Below are positions 17,828 to 26,003 of a stretch of DNA of 56,035 nucleotides, piece after piece. The DNA is taken from NCBI GenBank assembly GCA_029263075.1, contig JAJCYE010000023.1, positions 1-56,035 on the forward strand. Reading direction: 5' to 3'. The notes under the pieces are model-generated. The model did not search any database. It saw only the letters and a program-made list of their open reading frames with translations, and was not told the origin of the DNA. A program made the translations under genes and the position numbers. Every line of letters begins with the position of its first letter. Within the stretch, counting starts at the first letter, position 1. The stretch is from Actinomycetes bacterium. GTDB taxonomy: Bacteria > Actinomycetota > CADDZG01 > JAHWKV01.

Positions 17828-18991
17828 TCAGCTGCCGACGGCCACCGCTTCTTGGGCGGTCACGTCTATGACGGCCGGAGGTACCGAACAGGTTGCGCAC
17901 TTCGGATCCTTGCGCAGCTTTAGCTCACCAAACTCGGTGGACTGCGCATCGAAGGTTAGGATGCGCCCGACCAGCGGCTCGCCGTAACCCACGAGGATCT
18001 TGAGCGCCTCGTTCGCCTGCAAAACTCCAATCACTCCCGGGAGCACGCCCAGGACACCGGCTTCCCCTCAGGTGGGGGCCAACTCGGCAGGAGGCGCCTC
18101 CGGGTGCATGCACCGGTAGCACGGGCCCCCCTTGGCAGGCCAGAAGGTGCTTGCGTAACCCTCAAACCGGTAGATGGAGCCGTAAATGCTCGGGATGCCG
18201 AATCGGTAGGCTGTTTCGTTGATCAGGTAGCGGGTGGCAAAGTTGTCTGTGGCATCGAGCACCACGTCGAAACCCGAAAACACCTCGTCGACGTTGTCGG
18301 GAGTCAACCGATCCTTGTAGACCCTGATCTTTACGTCCGGGTTGAGGTTAACGATGGTTTTGCCGGCGCTCTCCGCCTTGTTCATGCCGACCGTCGCGGT
18401 GGAGTGAATGATTTGCCGCTGCAGGTTGTTGTCCTCAACGTCGTCCATGTCCACAATGCCCAGCGTCCCCACCCCGGCTGCCGCCAGGTAATAAAGGGCG
18501 GGCGAGCCCAGACCTCCGGCACCGATCACCAAGACCTTGCCCTGCGAGATCTTTTGCTGGCCGGATTCACCAACCTCAGGGAGCACAAAGTGCCGGGAGT
18601 ATCGGTCCGCCTGCTTGTCGGTCCAGACGATAGGTTCGACCACCGGCAAACCGGCATCTTTCCACCCGGAGAATCCACCGCTCATGTGGCGGACGTTTGT
18701 GTAGCCCATCTGCTTAAGCGTTTCGGAAGCGAACGCCGATCGGTTCCCGCCCGCGCAGTACACAATCAGCGCGGCGTCCTTGTCCGGCACCTTGGACTCT
18801 GCCTGGAATTCGAGGTATCCGCGAGCTACGTGGACCGCATCGGGAAGGTGTCCCCGGCGCCACTCATCGGCCTCGCGGACGTCAACCAGGGTGATGTCTT
18901 CCTCTTTGGTTATGCGCTGAACGTCTTGCGGTTTGAGCGCGGTGGCCGCAGCTCGTGCCTGTTTCAGGAGATCCTGGCCGGACGGTGTCAT
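17828..18991 (-). CDS. Rhodanese-MoeB/ThiF adenylyltransferase with an in-frame TGA (putative selenocysteine codon at 18068..18070; otherwise a disrupted gene)
   Basis: Track ORFs 18068..18991 and 17828..18046 lie in one frame (388 codons). Reading across: ...GGPCYRCMHPEAPPAELAPT-[TGA]-GEAGVLGVLPGVIGVLQANEALKILVGYGEPLVGRILTFDAQSTEFGELKLRKDPKCATCSVPP. N-term rhodanese IVYCAGGNRSAFA; nucleotide-binding VLVIGAGGLGSPALYYLAAAGVG. Confidence 0.8.
18035..18054 (-). promoter_or_regulatory. Candidate bacterial SECIS-like stem-loop
   Basis: UCCUGGG-CGUGCU-CCCGGGA on the coding strand; the loop begins 21 nt after the in-frame UGA, with G at loop position 2. Confidence 0.45.
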
Positions 18992-19073
18992 TGTTTTGCC
19001 TCTTTATCCCTATTTCGAAGGTTGTAATAAGAGTATAGCGGGAGCCTACGATTAGTCGGCCGTCGCTGCGGGT

Positions 19074-20066
19074 TCAGCCTACCAGCGGAACGACCTCCGC
19101 CATGAACTCGTCCACGGCATCGGGGTCGCAAACCTGGAACGGGATCGAACCGAAGGAAAGGATTATCTCGGTCACCCCGATCTGCGCGAATCGGTCGATC
19201 TTGGTGGCTATCTCACGGTAGGTTCCGGCGAGCTTGTCCCGGGCCCACAACGGGAAGGAGAGGTGTTCGGGTCGACCGGCCGGGCCGGCGGCGGTGTAGC
19301 GCTGCCATCTTTGTTCCGCCAGGGCTTGAGTGCGGGCCGGAAGCGCGTAGAGCCCTACCGTCTTGGCTACCTCCAAGGGGTCTCGCCCGGCCCGCTCGGC
19401 CGATCGGTTCACGATGGACACCCGATCGGCGAAATCGTCCGGTTCCCATGCCCAAGCACTGTTGAACCCGTCCGACAGCCGTCCGGCCAGAGAAGCTACC
19501 CGATCACCGCGGCCCCCGATAAAGATCGGCAGGGGGTCCTGTATGGGGCGGGGAAGGCAGAGGGCGCCATCAAGTCGGTAGTGCCGCCCGTCAAACTTGA
19601 CCTCGCCTTCCGAAAGCAGACTCCGGATGATCCGGACGGCTTCGGACAACCTGTCCACCCTCTCGGCCGGGGAACCAAACGGGATGCCCGCGGCTCGGTA
19701 TTCCGGCTCGAACCACCCGGCCCCCAGCCCAAGGGTGAACCGACCGCCGGAAAGAACATCCACGGTCGCAGCCATCTTGGCCAGTACCGCTGGATTCCTC
19801 AGGTCGTTACAAACAACGAGCGCACCCAGTCGAACGGTGGTCGTACAGGCGCCAAGCGCGCTGAGACCGGTAAAACAATCAACAACTTTTCGCTCTCCGG
19901 CGGGCCCGCCGTATCGGGACAGGTCGTAGAACAGGTGGTCGGAAAGCCACACCGAGTTAAACCCCAGGGCCTCCGCCCTTTGCGCCCAGCCTGCTAATTC
20001 AGGCCAGCCGACTGGGCTGCCGGCGAGGCTGAAATCATACTGCGGCAGCGCCAGCCCGTATTGCAA
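19074..20066 (-). CDS. LLM-class (F420-dependent-type) oxidoreductase
   Basis: LQYGLALPQYDFS...NSVWLSDHLFYD...LGLGAGWFEPEYRAAGIPFGSPAERVDRLSEAVRIIRSLL; internal TTG start near 20066 avoids overlap with the upstream gene. Confidence 0.88.
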   Translation of the reverse strand: MQYGLALPQYDFSLAGSPVGWPELAGWAQRAEALGFNSVWLSDHLFYDLSRYGGPAGERKVVDCFTGLSALGACTTTVRLGALVVCNDLRNPAVLAKMAATVDVLSGGRFTLGLGAGWFEPEYRAAGIPFGSPAERVDRLSEAVRIIRSLLSEGEVKFDGRHYRLDGALCLPRPIQDPLPIFIGGRGDRVASLAGRLSDGFNSAWAWEPDDFADRVSIVNRSAERAGRDPLEVAKTVGLYALPARTQALAEQRWQRYTAAGPAGRPEHLSFPLWARDKLAGTYREIATKIDRFAQIGVTEIILSFGSIPFQVCDPDAVDEFMAEVVPLVG

Positions 20067-20070
20067 GGCC

Positions 20071-20490
20071 TCAGACGACCGGCAGGATGGGCCCGGACTC
20101 CCCTGGGGACTTGAGAAGGTAGGTAAGTGCGCTCTGCAGGGCCTTGCGGGCGGACTCCGCCTCCCGGATTCCTTCGGTCCAGCCCTCAAGCCCTTCGGTG
20201 GGGTCTAGGGCCGCCACCACGGTTGCATCGCCTTCCTGGAACACGACGACGTTGCAGGGCAGGTGGTCGCCCACGTCGAGCCCGGGACCGCCCAGGTTGG
20301 ATGTGGTGATCAGCTTCTCCCACACCGCCATAAACAGGTGCCGCCTACCCGGCTCGTCGCCGATCCCAACCGGCGCAGGCATCTCAGACAGGATGCTGAA
20401 GCCGTGGACTTTTAACGATATCCGGGCTCGCATAACAACCTGATCGAAACCAAGTTCGGTGCGCACGCCAAGGCCATATTCCGGATCCAC
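20071..20490 (-). CDS. DUF302 domain protein
   Basis: GFDQVVMRARISLKVHGFSILSEMPAP...LPCNVVVFQEGDATVVAALDPTEG matches DUF302 layout. Confidence 0.72.
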   Translation of the reverse strand: MDPEYGLGVRTELGFDQVVMRARISLKVHGFSILSEMPAPVGIGDEPGRRHLFMAVWEKLITTSNLGGPGLDVGDHLPCNVVVFQEGDATVVAALDPTEGLEGWTEGIREAESARKALQSALTYLLKSPGESGPILPVV

Positions 20491-20507
20491 CCCCCTATGC
20501 TACCGGC

Positions 20508-21377
20508 ATGAACAACCTGCCGGTCCTGGGATGCGCCCTCAACCTGTCCGAAGGCCGGCGCACGGACGTAGTGACGCTCGCCGCAAAGGCGGCATCCACT
20601 TCGGCCGCATTGCTCGATATCACCTCCGACCCGGACCACAACCGTTCGGTGCTCACCTTTGCCGGGCACCCTGAGGACGTGGTGAACGCCGCCCTCAAGG
20701 TGGCCGCCGCGGTCCTGCCCTTGGTAGACCTCAACCGGCACCGGGGGGTCCACCCCAGAACCGGGGTCGTCGACGTGGTGCCGTTCTACCCCGTGCAGGA
20801 CGGTTCGCTGGGCATCACGATTGACGCTGCGGTTAGGTGCGCGGGACGGTTGTGGAGCGAACTCGCTTTGCCCTCGTTCTTGTATGAGGCAGCCGCACGA
20901 TCGCCCGAGGCGCAAGCGCTGCCATGGATCCGCAAACACGCCTTCAACGGTCTTGCGCCCGATTTCGGGGGGCCCCTCCCCCACCCGACCGCCGGCGCCA
21001 CCGTGGTTGGCGCCCGGGGACTCCTGGTGGCATACAACGTCGATATTCGGGCAGAAGATGCCGGCGTCGCCCGGGCGATTGCCGCCAATATCCGCCGCCG
21101 TTATCCCGGCCAGGTCAGAGCACTCGGACTGTACTTAAAGGATCGGGGAGTAGGTCAGGTGTCGATGAACATCCTCACGCCTCGGCGACTGACGCTGAAT
21201 GAAGTGTTCGCCGCCGTATCGCGGGAGGCCGCAGGAGCGGGGGCGGCGGTGGTGGGATCCGAGATCATCGGGCTTGTCCCGCGGGCGTGTATTGACGTCG
21301 CCAACGCCGATCTGCTCAATCTACGGGAAAAGCCATTGCTCCTTGAAGACGCAGTAGAAAAGCTATTTGCCGATTAG
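20508..21377 (+). CDS. Glutamate formimidoyltransferase (FTCD N-terminal family)
   Basis: CALNLSEGRRTDVVTLAAKAA...DPDHNRSVLTFAGHPEDVVNAALKVAAAVLPLVDLNRHRGVHPRTGVVDVVPFYPV. Confidence 0.92.
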   Translation: MNNLPVLGCALNLSEGRRTDVVTLAAKAASTSAALLDITSDPDHNRSVLTFAGHPEDVVNAALKVAAAVLPLVDLNRHRGVHPRTGVVDVVPFYPVQDGSLGITIDAAVRCAGRLWSELALPSFLYEAAARSPEAQALPWIRKHAFNGLAPDFGGPLPHPTAGATVVGARGLLVAYNVDIRAEDAGVARAIAANIRRRYPGQVRALGLYLKDRGVGQVSMNILTPRRLTLNEVFAAVSREAAGAGAAVVGSEIIGLVPRACIDVANADLLNLREKPLLLEDAVEKLFAD

Positions 21378-21400
21378 GTTGTGGTTTGAAGGTCATATCT

Positions 21401-21664
21401 TTAACCGACTAGCGTGACGCCCCTCGAAGGGGATTGAGTGCGTCGTAGACGCCTTCGCTCCCGCTCACTGGTACCGCCCCAAATCCCGAACTGTTCGCGG
21501 TTTGCCAGCGCGTAACGCAGGCACTCCTGCCGAACAGGACACTCATTGCAAACTGCGCGCGCGGCTTTAGACGAGCCGCCTCGCTCGGGGAAAAAGATTT
21601 CCGGGTCCGCTTCGACGCATCGCGCCGAACCTTGCCAGGTTAGACCTTGTTGAAATATCGCCAT
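21401..21664 (-). CDS. WhiB-family Fe-S transcriptional regulator
   Basis: RCVEADPEIFFPERG...AVCNECPVRQECLRYALANREQFGIWGGTSERERRRLRR; four Cys plus GIWGG turn. Confidence 0.95.
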   Translation of the reverse strand: MAIFQQGLTWQGSARCVEADPEIFFPERGGSSKAARAVCNECPVRQECLRYALANREQFGIWGGTSERERRRLRRTQSPSRGVTLVG

Positions 21665-21697
21665 CGGTCATACTCCGTGCGTAATTACACCGTCGTA

Positions 21698-21728
21698 ATT
21701 CTAGCATTGGCATTTATGCCCCGGTCAA
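21698..21728 (-). promoter_or_regulatory. Possible promoter for the whiB-like gene
   Basis: Minus strand TTGACC-N19-TAGAAT, about 35 nt before the start; spacing is longer than optimal. Confidence 0.35.
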
Positions 21729-21954
21729 GCCCGATTAAACAAAATGCTAATAATTGACGAACATCAATAGTTTGTGAGGTAGCTGTCCTCGGGCGGAAAG
21801 CGTTATCGGGGGCGGGGGGCACGGTCGCTTGTGATCGTCATCCAACCGGGCTGTGCTCAGGCCCGACCAGACGGCACCGCAGGACGCTGTTGCCGGCCTA
21901 AGTCCCTCCGGGACTTGGGATCTATTACCGCAGCCCCGATCAGGGCAAATTAAA

Positions 21955-21981
21955 ACGGGGAGGCCCCAAGGGCCTCCCCGT
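21955..21981 (-). terminator. Intrinsic terminator for the HesB/ErpA-type gene
   Basis: ACGGGGAGGCCC-TTG-GGGCCTCCCCGT then TTTAATTT on the minus strand. Confidence 0.85.
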
Positions 21982-22001
21982 CTGTCAAGCTGAATGGTGG
22001 G

Positions 22002-22394
22002 CTAGTGGAAGGAGTCTCCGCAAGCACAACTTCCGGCAGCGTTGGGGTTATTGATTGTGAACCCGGACTGGTCCAGGCCCTCCAACCAGTCAACCGTAGC
22101 GCCCTTGAGATAGGGCACCGACATGCGGTCCACCCGAACCGTTACCGAACCGTCGGTCAGGACATTGTCCCCGTCGAGCGGCTGATCGTCGAAGAACAGC
22201 TGGTAGCGCAAACCTGAACATCCACCCGGCTGCACGGCGACCCGGAGGAAGTACTCGGGGTTGCCTTCTCTTTCGAGGAGCTCGGCGATCTTCGCGGCTG
22301 CTGCCGAACCGAGATTGATGGGACTGGGAGCGGTTTTGGTGGAGGAAGCCTCTTCTACCTTGGTGTCCAACATATCCTCCTTGATCATCGACAA
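22002..22394 (-). CDS. HesB/IscA/ErpA-type iron-sulfur cluster insertion protein
   Basis: VQPGGCSGLRYQLFFDD ... NPNAAGSCACGDSFH Cys motif. Confidence 0.94.
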   Translation of the reverse strand: MSMIKEDMLDTKVEEASSTKTAPSPINLGSAAAAKIAELLEREGNPEYFLRVAVQPGGCSGLRYQLFFDDQPLDGDNVLTDGSVTVRVDRMSVPYLKGATVDWLEGLDQSGFTINNPNAAGSCACGDSFH

Positions 22395-22496
22395 AGCGGG
22401 GCGATCATCCGAAGACTTTCACAGCGGAGGCGCACTTCGTTGAGCGCCGTATCTTGCTACCTACGGGTCAATAGTATCTCAATCCGTCCGGGTAAC

Positions 22497-22844
22497 TCAG
22501 CCTGGATCCGGCTCGCTGGCCGTTCCCTGCGCGAACCATGCCTCCAATTCTTCGGCGGACGGCGCCTCGGGCGCCGGCTTACCCTTGTGACCTTTCATCC
22601 GGTCGGGATACCCGACCACTGCGGCATCATAGTAAGGAATGCCCAATTTTTTGCAGAACGCTCCCGCCTGACCTCGGTCGGCAATGGTGGCACGTGCCCA
22701 CTCTCCGTCGCGCGCCACCAGCAGCAGGCTCTGCGCGCGGGTGGTGGTTTCGGGCTCCATGTACGCTTCGACACCCTTGTGCGTCTGGGCGAACTCCTGA
22801 AGAACCTTCATGTCAGAGCGCTTGAACTTATCGAAAAGGGCCAT
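22497..22844 (-). CDS. Conserved-looking hypothetical protein, 115 aa
   Basis: MALFDKFKRSDMKVLQEFAQTHKGVEAYMEPETTTRAQSLLLVARDGEWARATIADRGQAGAFCKKLGIPYYDAAVVGYPDRMKG. Confidence 0.65.
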   Translation of the reverse strand: MALFDKFKRSDMKVLQEFAQTHKGVEAYMEPETTTRAQSLLLVARDGEWARATIADRGQAGAFCKKLGIPYYDAAVVGYPDRMKGHKGKPAPEAPSAEELEAWFAQGTASEPDPG

Positions 22845-22970
22845 ATTTTAAAGCTCCGTGGGAGAACCGCTAATACAGTTTCGCAGACCCCGGGACTAAA
22901 ACAAGTGGGGTTCGGCCAAAGGTAGGAAAAAGTTGAGCCGGCCCGCCGATCCACCCGCGGCACGAATCCT

Positions 22971-23159
22971 TCAGGACGGTTCACCCGCTGGCGAGGTCCA
23001 TGCGGCAGGTTTGCGAAGGGGACCGCTGCCCGCTGGCATCAACTTTAGCTTCAGCACCTTGCTCTGCCCGACCTCCACCACCTCGCCACTCCGCCTGATT
23101 ACGGAGTAGCTTGCCGCCGGACCATTCGCATCGGTAACCCGCATCAGGACCCCCGTCAC
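22971..23159 (-). CDS. Hypothetical protein; coding potential probably extends upstream of this GTG
   Basis: MTGVLMRVTDANGPAASYSVIRRSGEVVEVGQSKVLKLKLMPAGSGPLRKPAAWTSP; the frame stays open back to a stop at 23268..23270. Confidence 0.45.
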   Translation of the reverse strand: MTGVLMRVTDANGPAASYSVIRRSGEVVEVGQSKVLKLKLMPAGSGPLRKPAAWTSPAGEPS

Positions 23160-23251
23160 TTCGCTAAAGGGGTGCTCGGGGTCGCCGGCTATGGAGAACA
23201 GAATTGAAACCCTCTCACCGAGGTTTGACTCGTTGAGGGTTGGGGTCGCTT

Positions 23252-23551
23252 CTATTCGCTGCGCTCCTCAGATGGGGCGAAGGGGCTCTCGGCAGCGCCA
23301 CCTGCGGCTTCCTTGTTGGTGACGAAGAAAGTTGCGTTCTTCTCGACGTATTCCTTCCACTCCGCAGGGACATTGTCCCCGGGGTAGATGGCGTCCACCG
23401 GGCAGGCGGGGAGGCAGGCGTCGCAGTCGACACACTCCTCAGGGTGGATGTAAAGCTGGTCTTCGCCTTCGTAGATGCAGTCGACCGGGCATTCGTCCAC
23501 ACATGCCCTGTCCTTAACACCTATGCATGGTTCACAGATAATGTAGGCCAT
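23252..23551 (-). CDS. Ferredoxin (two Fe-S cluster motifs, FdxA-like)
   Basis: MAYIICEPCIGVKDRACVDECPVDCIYEGEDQLYIHPEECVDCDACLPACPVDAIY. Confidence 0.95.
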   Translation of the reverse strand: MAYIICEPCIGVKDRACVDECPVDCIYEGEDQLYIHPEECVDCDACLPACPVDAIYPGDNVPAEWKEYVEKNATFFVTNKEAAGGAAESPFAPSEERSE

Positions 23552-23778
23552 TAATTCCGACTCCTTCAGACGTACTCAAAGTAGGGGGGTACCCGCCGGA
23601 GAGTCATTGTATCTATGAAGACTGGCACGCGCTCGGGGTGCGGCTAAGCCCCGATGTACCGTTGCTCCCCGACCCGGCGATAAGATCTACCCGAGCCAGC
23701 CGGGACCGGCTCGTTGGATCCGGCGCCATTATTGCGGATACCCGGATACTCGGCTTCGAGACCTGGAGGGCGGCGGAC

Positions 23779-25008
23779 ATGCTGGGCTGGGAAGTGATTC
23801 CAAGGATTCCGCTGGGAAGTCTCAGCGTTTCGCCCCACGGCGTGGGTATTGCCGTCGGCTATTTCATAGGCGCCACCATGATGGCCAAGCGCGCCCGGCG
23901 CACGGGCTTCGATGAAGACCACGCCTGGAATGCGGCAGTGGTCGGCATCCTCGGGGCAATTGTTGGCGCACGGGTGGCATACGTGGTCGGCCACAGCTCG
24001 GACTTCAGCCGTCCCCTCGAGTACCTACAGATCTATAAGGGCGGAATCTCGCTCATGGGCGGCCTTGTCGGCGGCTTTTTGGCGGCCTCCCTGTACTGCC
24101 GGGTCAAAAAACTCGACTTTTTGCGCCTCGCCGACCTGGGCGCCGCCGGGCTGGCCTTAGGCACTGCCATCGGGCGGATCGGCGACCTGGTGATCGGCGA
24201 CCACCTAGGCAAGATCACCAGTGGTTTTTGGGGCTGGGAGTATAAGGGCGGCGAACTGATCTCCTCCCCTCCTTGCGATGTAGCCGTCTACCCGAGCCCG
24301 GATGGTTGCATCCGGCCCGGAATGGTAGTCCACCAGACGGCGCTGTACGACAGCATCTGGGCCCTGGTCATCTTCGGGGTGATCCTTCGGATGGAGAAGA
24401 ACAAGAGCCGGCCCAAGGGATTCCTGATCCTGACCTGGGCCGCGATGTACTCGGTGGGGCGGATCCTCACCGACCTGACCCGGGTCGACAAGACCTGGTT
24501 CGGCACCGGGCTGACGGGGAGCCAGTTGACTGCGATAACCGCCCTGCTCCTGTCGTTGTTTTTCCTGGTCAAGCTCCGCAAATCGAAGCCGGCGGCGTCA
24601 GGATCAGCCGGTCCGGACGGGACGGTCGCCGAGAAAAGGGTTGCCGTGGAGGAGTCGGTGGTCGAAGGCCACACCCTGGCCATCTCAGCGACGGCAGAGG
24701 AGCCCAAAGAATCAACGGCCGGCGGGGGGCTTGAGCAGGTTCCGGACAAACCGGTCCCCGGTGATACGGGCGGCCCGGTGGAACCCACGGCCGCGGTAGC
24801 CGAGCCAGAGGAATCCGGACCCGCCGCCGGGATATCGGAGGTCGAGGCGACCGCCGAGCTCACGACCGGTTCGGGCGAGCCGGAAGCCGAAAACGGTGAG
24901 GGGCAAGATCCCGGTGCTCCGGTTGAGGCGGAGGTCGTCACCGACCAGCCGGACCCCTCCGGTGACCCGGAGGATTCTCCTAAGGCCGGGGACTCCGAGG
25001 AGCGTTAG
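23779..25008 (+). CDS. lgt: Prolipoprotein diacylglyceryl transferase (Lgt) family, copy 1, long acidic C-terminal tail
   Basis: MLGWEVIPRIPLGSLSVSPHGVGIAVGYFIG...GGLVGGFLAASLYCRVKK...AIGRIGDLVIGDHLGK; tail rich in E/P/G. Track ORF begins at 23638. Confidence 0.82.
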   Translation: MLGWEVIPRIPLGSLSVSPHGVGIAVGYFIGATMMAKRARRTGFDEDHAWNAAVVGILGAIVGARVAYVVGHSSDFSRPLEYLQIYKGGISLMGGLVGGFLAASLYCRVKKLDFLRLADLGAAGLALGTAIGRIGDLVIGDHLGKITSGFWGWEYKGGELISSPPCDVAVYPSPDGCIRPGMVVHQTALYDSIWALVIFGVILRMEKNKSRPKGFLILTWAAMYSVGRILTDLTRVDKTWFGTGLTGSQLTAITALLLSLFFLVKLRKSKPAASGSAGPDGTVAEKRVAVEESVVEGHTLAISATAEEPKESTAGGGLEQVPDKPVPGDTGGPVEPTAAVAEPEESGPAAGISEVEATAELTTGSGEPEAENGEGQDPGAPVEAEVVTDQPDPSGDPEDSPKAGDSEER

Positions 25009-26003
25009 GCGCCGTAGAGGTCCTTTAGGCGGCTCGATGCCGCCTCGTACTGCTTGCCTGCGTGATACGAACTGCGAACCAGCGGCCCCGACTCCACCCA
25101 CGCAAACCCCATTCCGGAGCCGGCGGTGGCGTACTCGGCAAACTGCTCCGGGGTGACCCAGCGGTCAACCGGGAGATGGTGATCCACCGAAGGCGCCAGG
25201 TACTGCCCTATCGTCACCAGATCCACCTTCGCCGACCTGAGATCCCTCAGGCACTGATAAACCTCTTCGTCGGTCTCCCCCATCCCGACGATGATGTTCG
25301 ACTTGGTGGGCATCTTAGGGTTCAGCTCCTTGGCCATCCGCAGCACCTCCAGGGTCCGCTCGTAGCGGAATCCAGGCCGGATCTTGCGGTGCAGCCGCTC
25401 CGAAGTCTCAAGGTTATGGGCGAACACATCCGGGCCGGCCTCCACCACCTTGGCCACCGCCTCCGGTTTGCCCTTCAGATCGCCGGTGAGGACTTCAATC
25501 TTGCAGGACGGCATCCGCCGCCGTACCGCTCGGATGGTGGCCGCCCAGATCTCTGCGACCTCCAATGGGGAGGCATCATCACGCTCGACACCGGTAACAA
25601 CCGCGAAATTCAGCCCCAGATGTTCCACCGCGGCGGCAACCCGGTCCGGCTCGGCGAAGTCCAACGGACCCGGTTTGCCCGTCTCGATGTCGCAGAACCC
25701 GCACCGGCGGGTGCACTGCCCTCCGAGGATGAGGAACGTTGCCTCCTTCGCCTCCCAGCACTCGTAGATGTTGGGGCAGGACGCCTGCTCGCAGACGGTG
25801 TGGAGGTCCAGGTCCTTGACCAGGTTTTTGAGCTCGCCGTAGTTGCGGCCGGTCCGAAGTTTGGTCTTCAGCCAAGGCGGGCGCGCAACGTGCACAGGGG
25901 GCGACTCTATGGTTCCTCGCGTGGGGATCGAGTCCCCCAAAAAGACGGTGCTCAACGCAGGGGGGCCAGATCGGGGCGGATCTCCGCGGCTATTTCGTAG
26001 CAA
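25005..26003 (-). CDS. lipA: Lipoyl synthase; start probably internal
   Basis: CEQASCPNIYECWEAKEATFLILGGQCTRRCGFCDIETGKP; both LipA Cys clusters. Confidence 0.96.
   Translation of the reverse strand: MLRNSRGDPPRSGPPALSTVFLGDSIPTRGTIESPPVHVARPPWLKTKLRTGRNYGELKNLVKDLDLHTVCEQASCPNIYECWEAKEATFLILGGQCTRRCGFCDIETGKPGPLDFAEPDRVAAAVEHLGLNFAVVTGVERDDASPLEVAEIWAATIRAVRRRMPSCKIEVLTGDLKGKPEAVAKVVEAGPDVFAHNLETSERLHRKIRPGFRYERTLEVLRMAKELNPKMPTKSNIIVGMGETDEEVYQCLRDLRSAKVDLVTIGQYLAPSVDHHLPVDRWVTPEQFAEYATAGSGMGFAWVESGPLVRSSYHAGKQYEAASSRLKDLYGA

Noticed and set aside
17828-18991. Genome-wide TGA reassignment (code 4 or 25) to explain the split MoeB gene
   Set aside because: TGA clearly ends other genes here (17385..17387, 20071..20073, 44356..44358).
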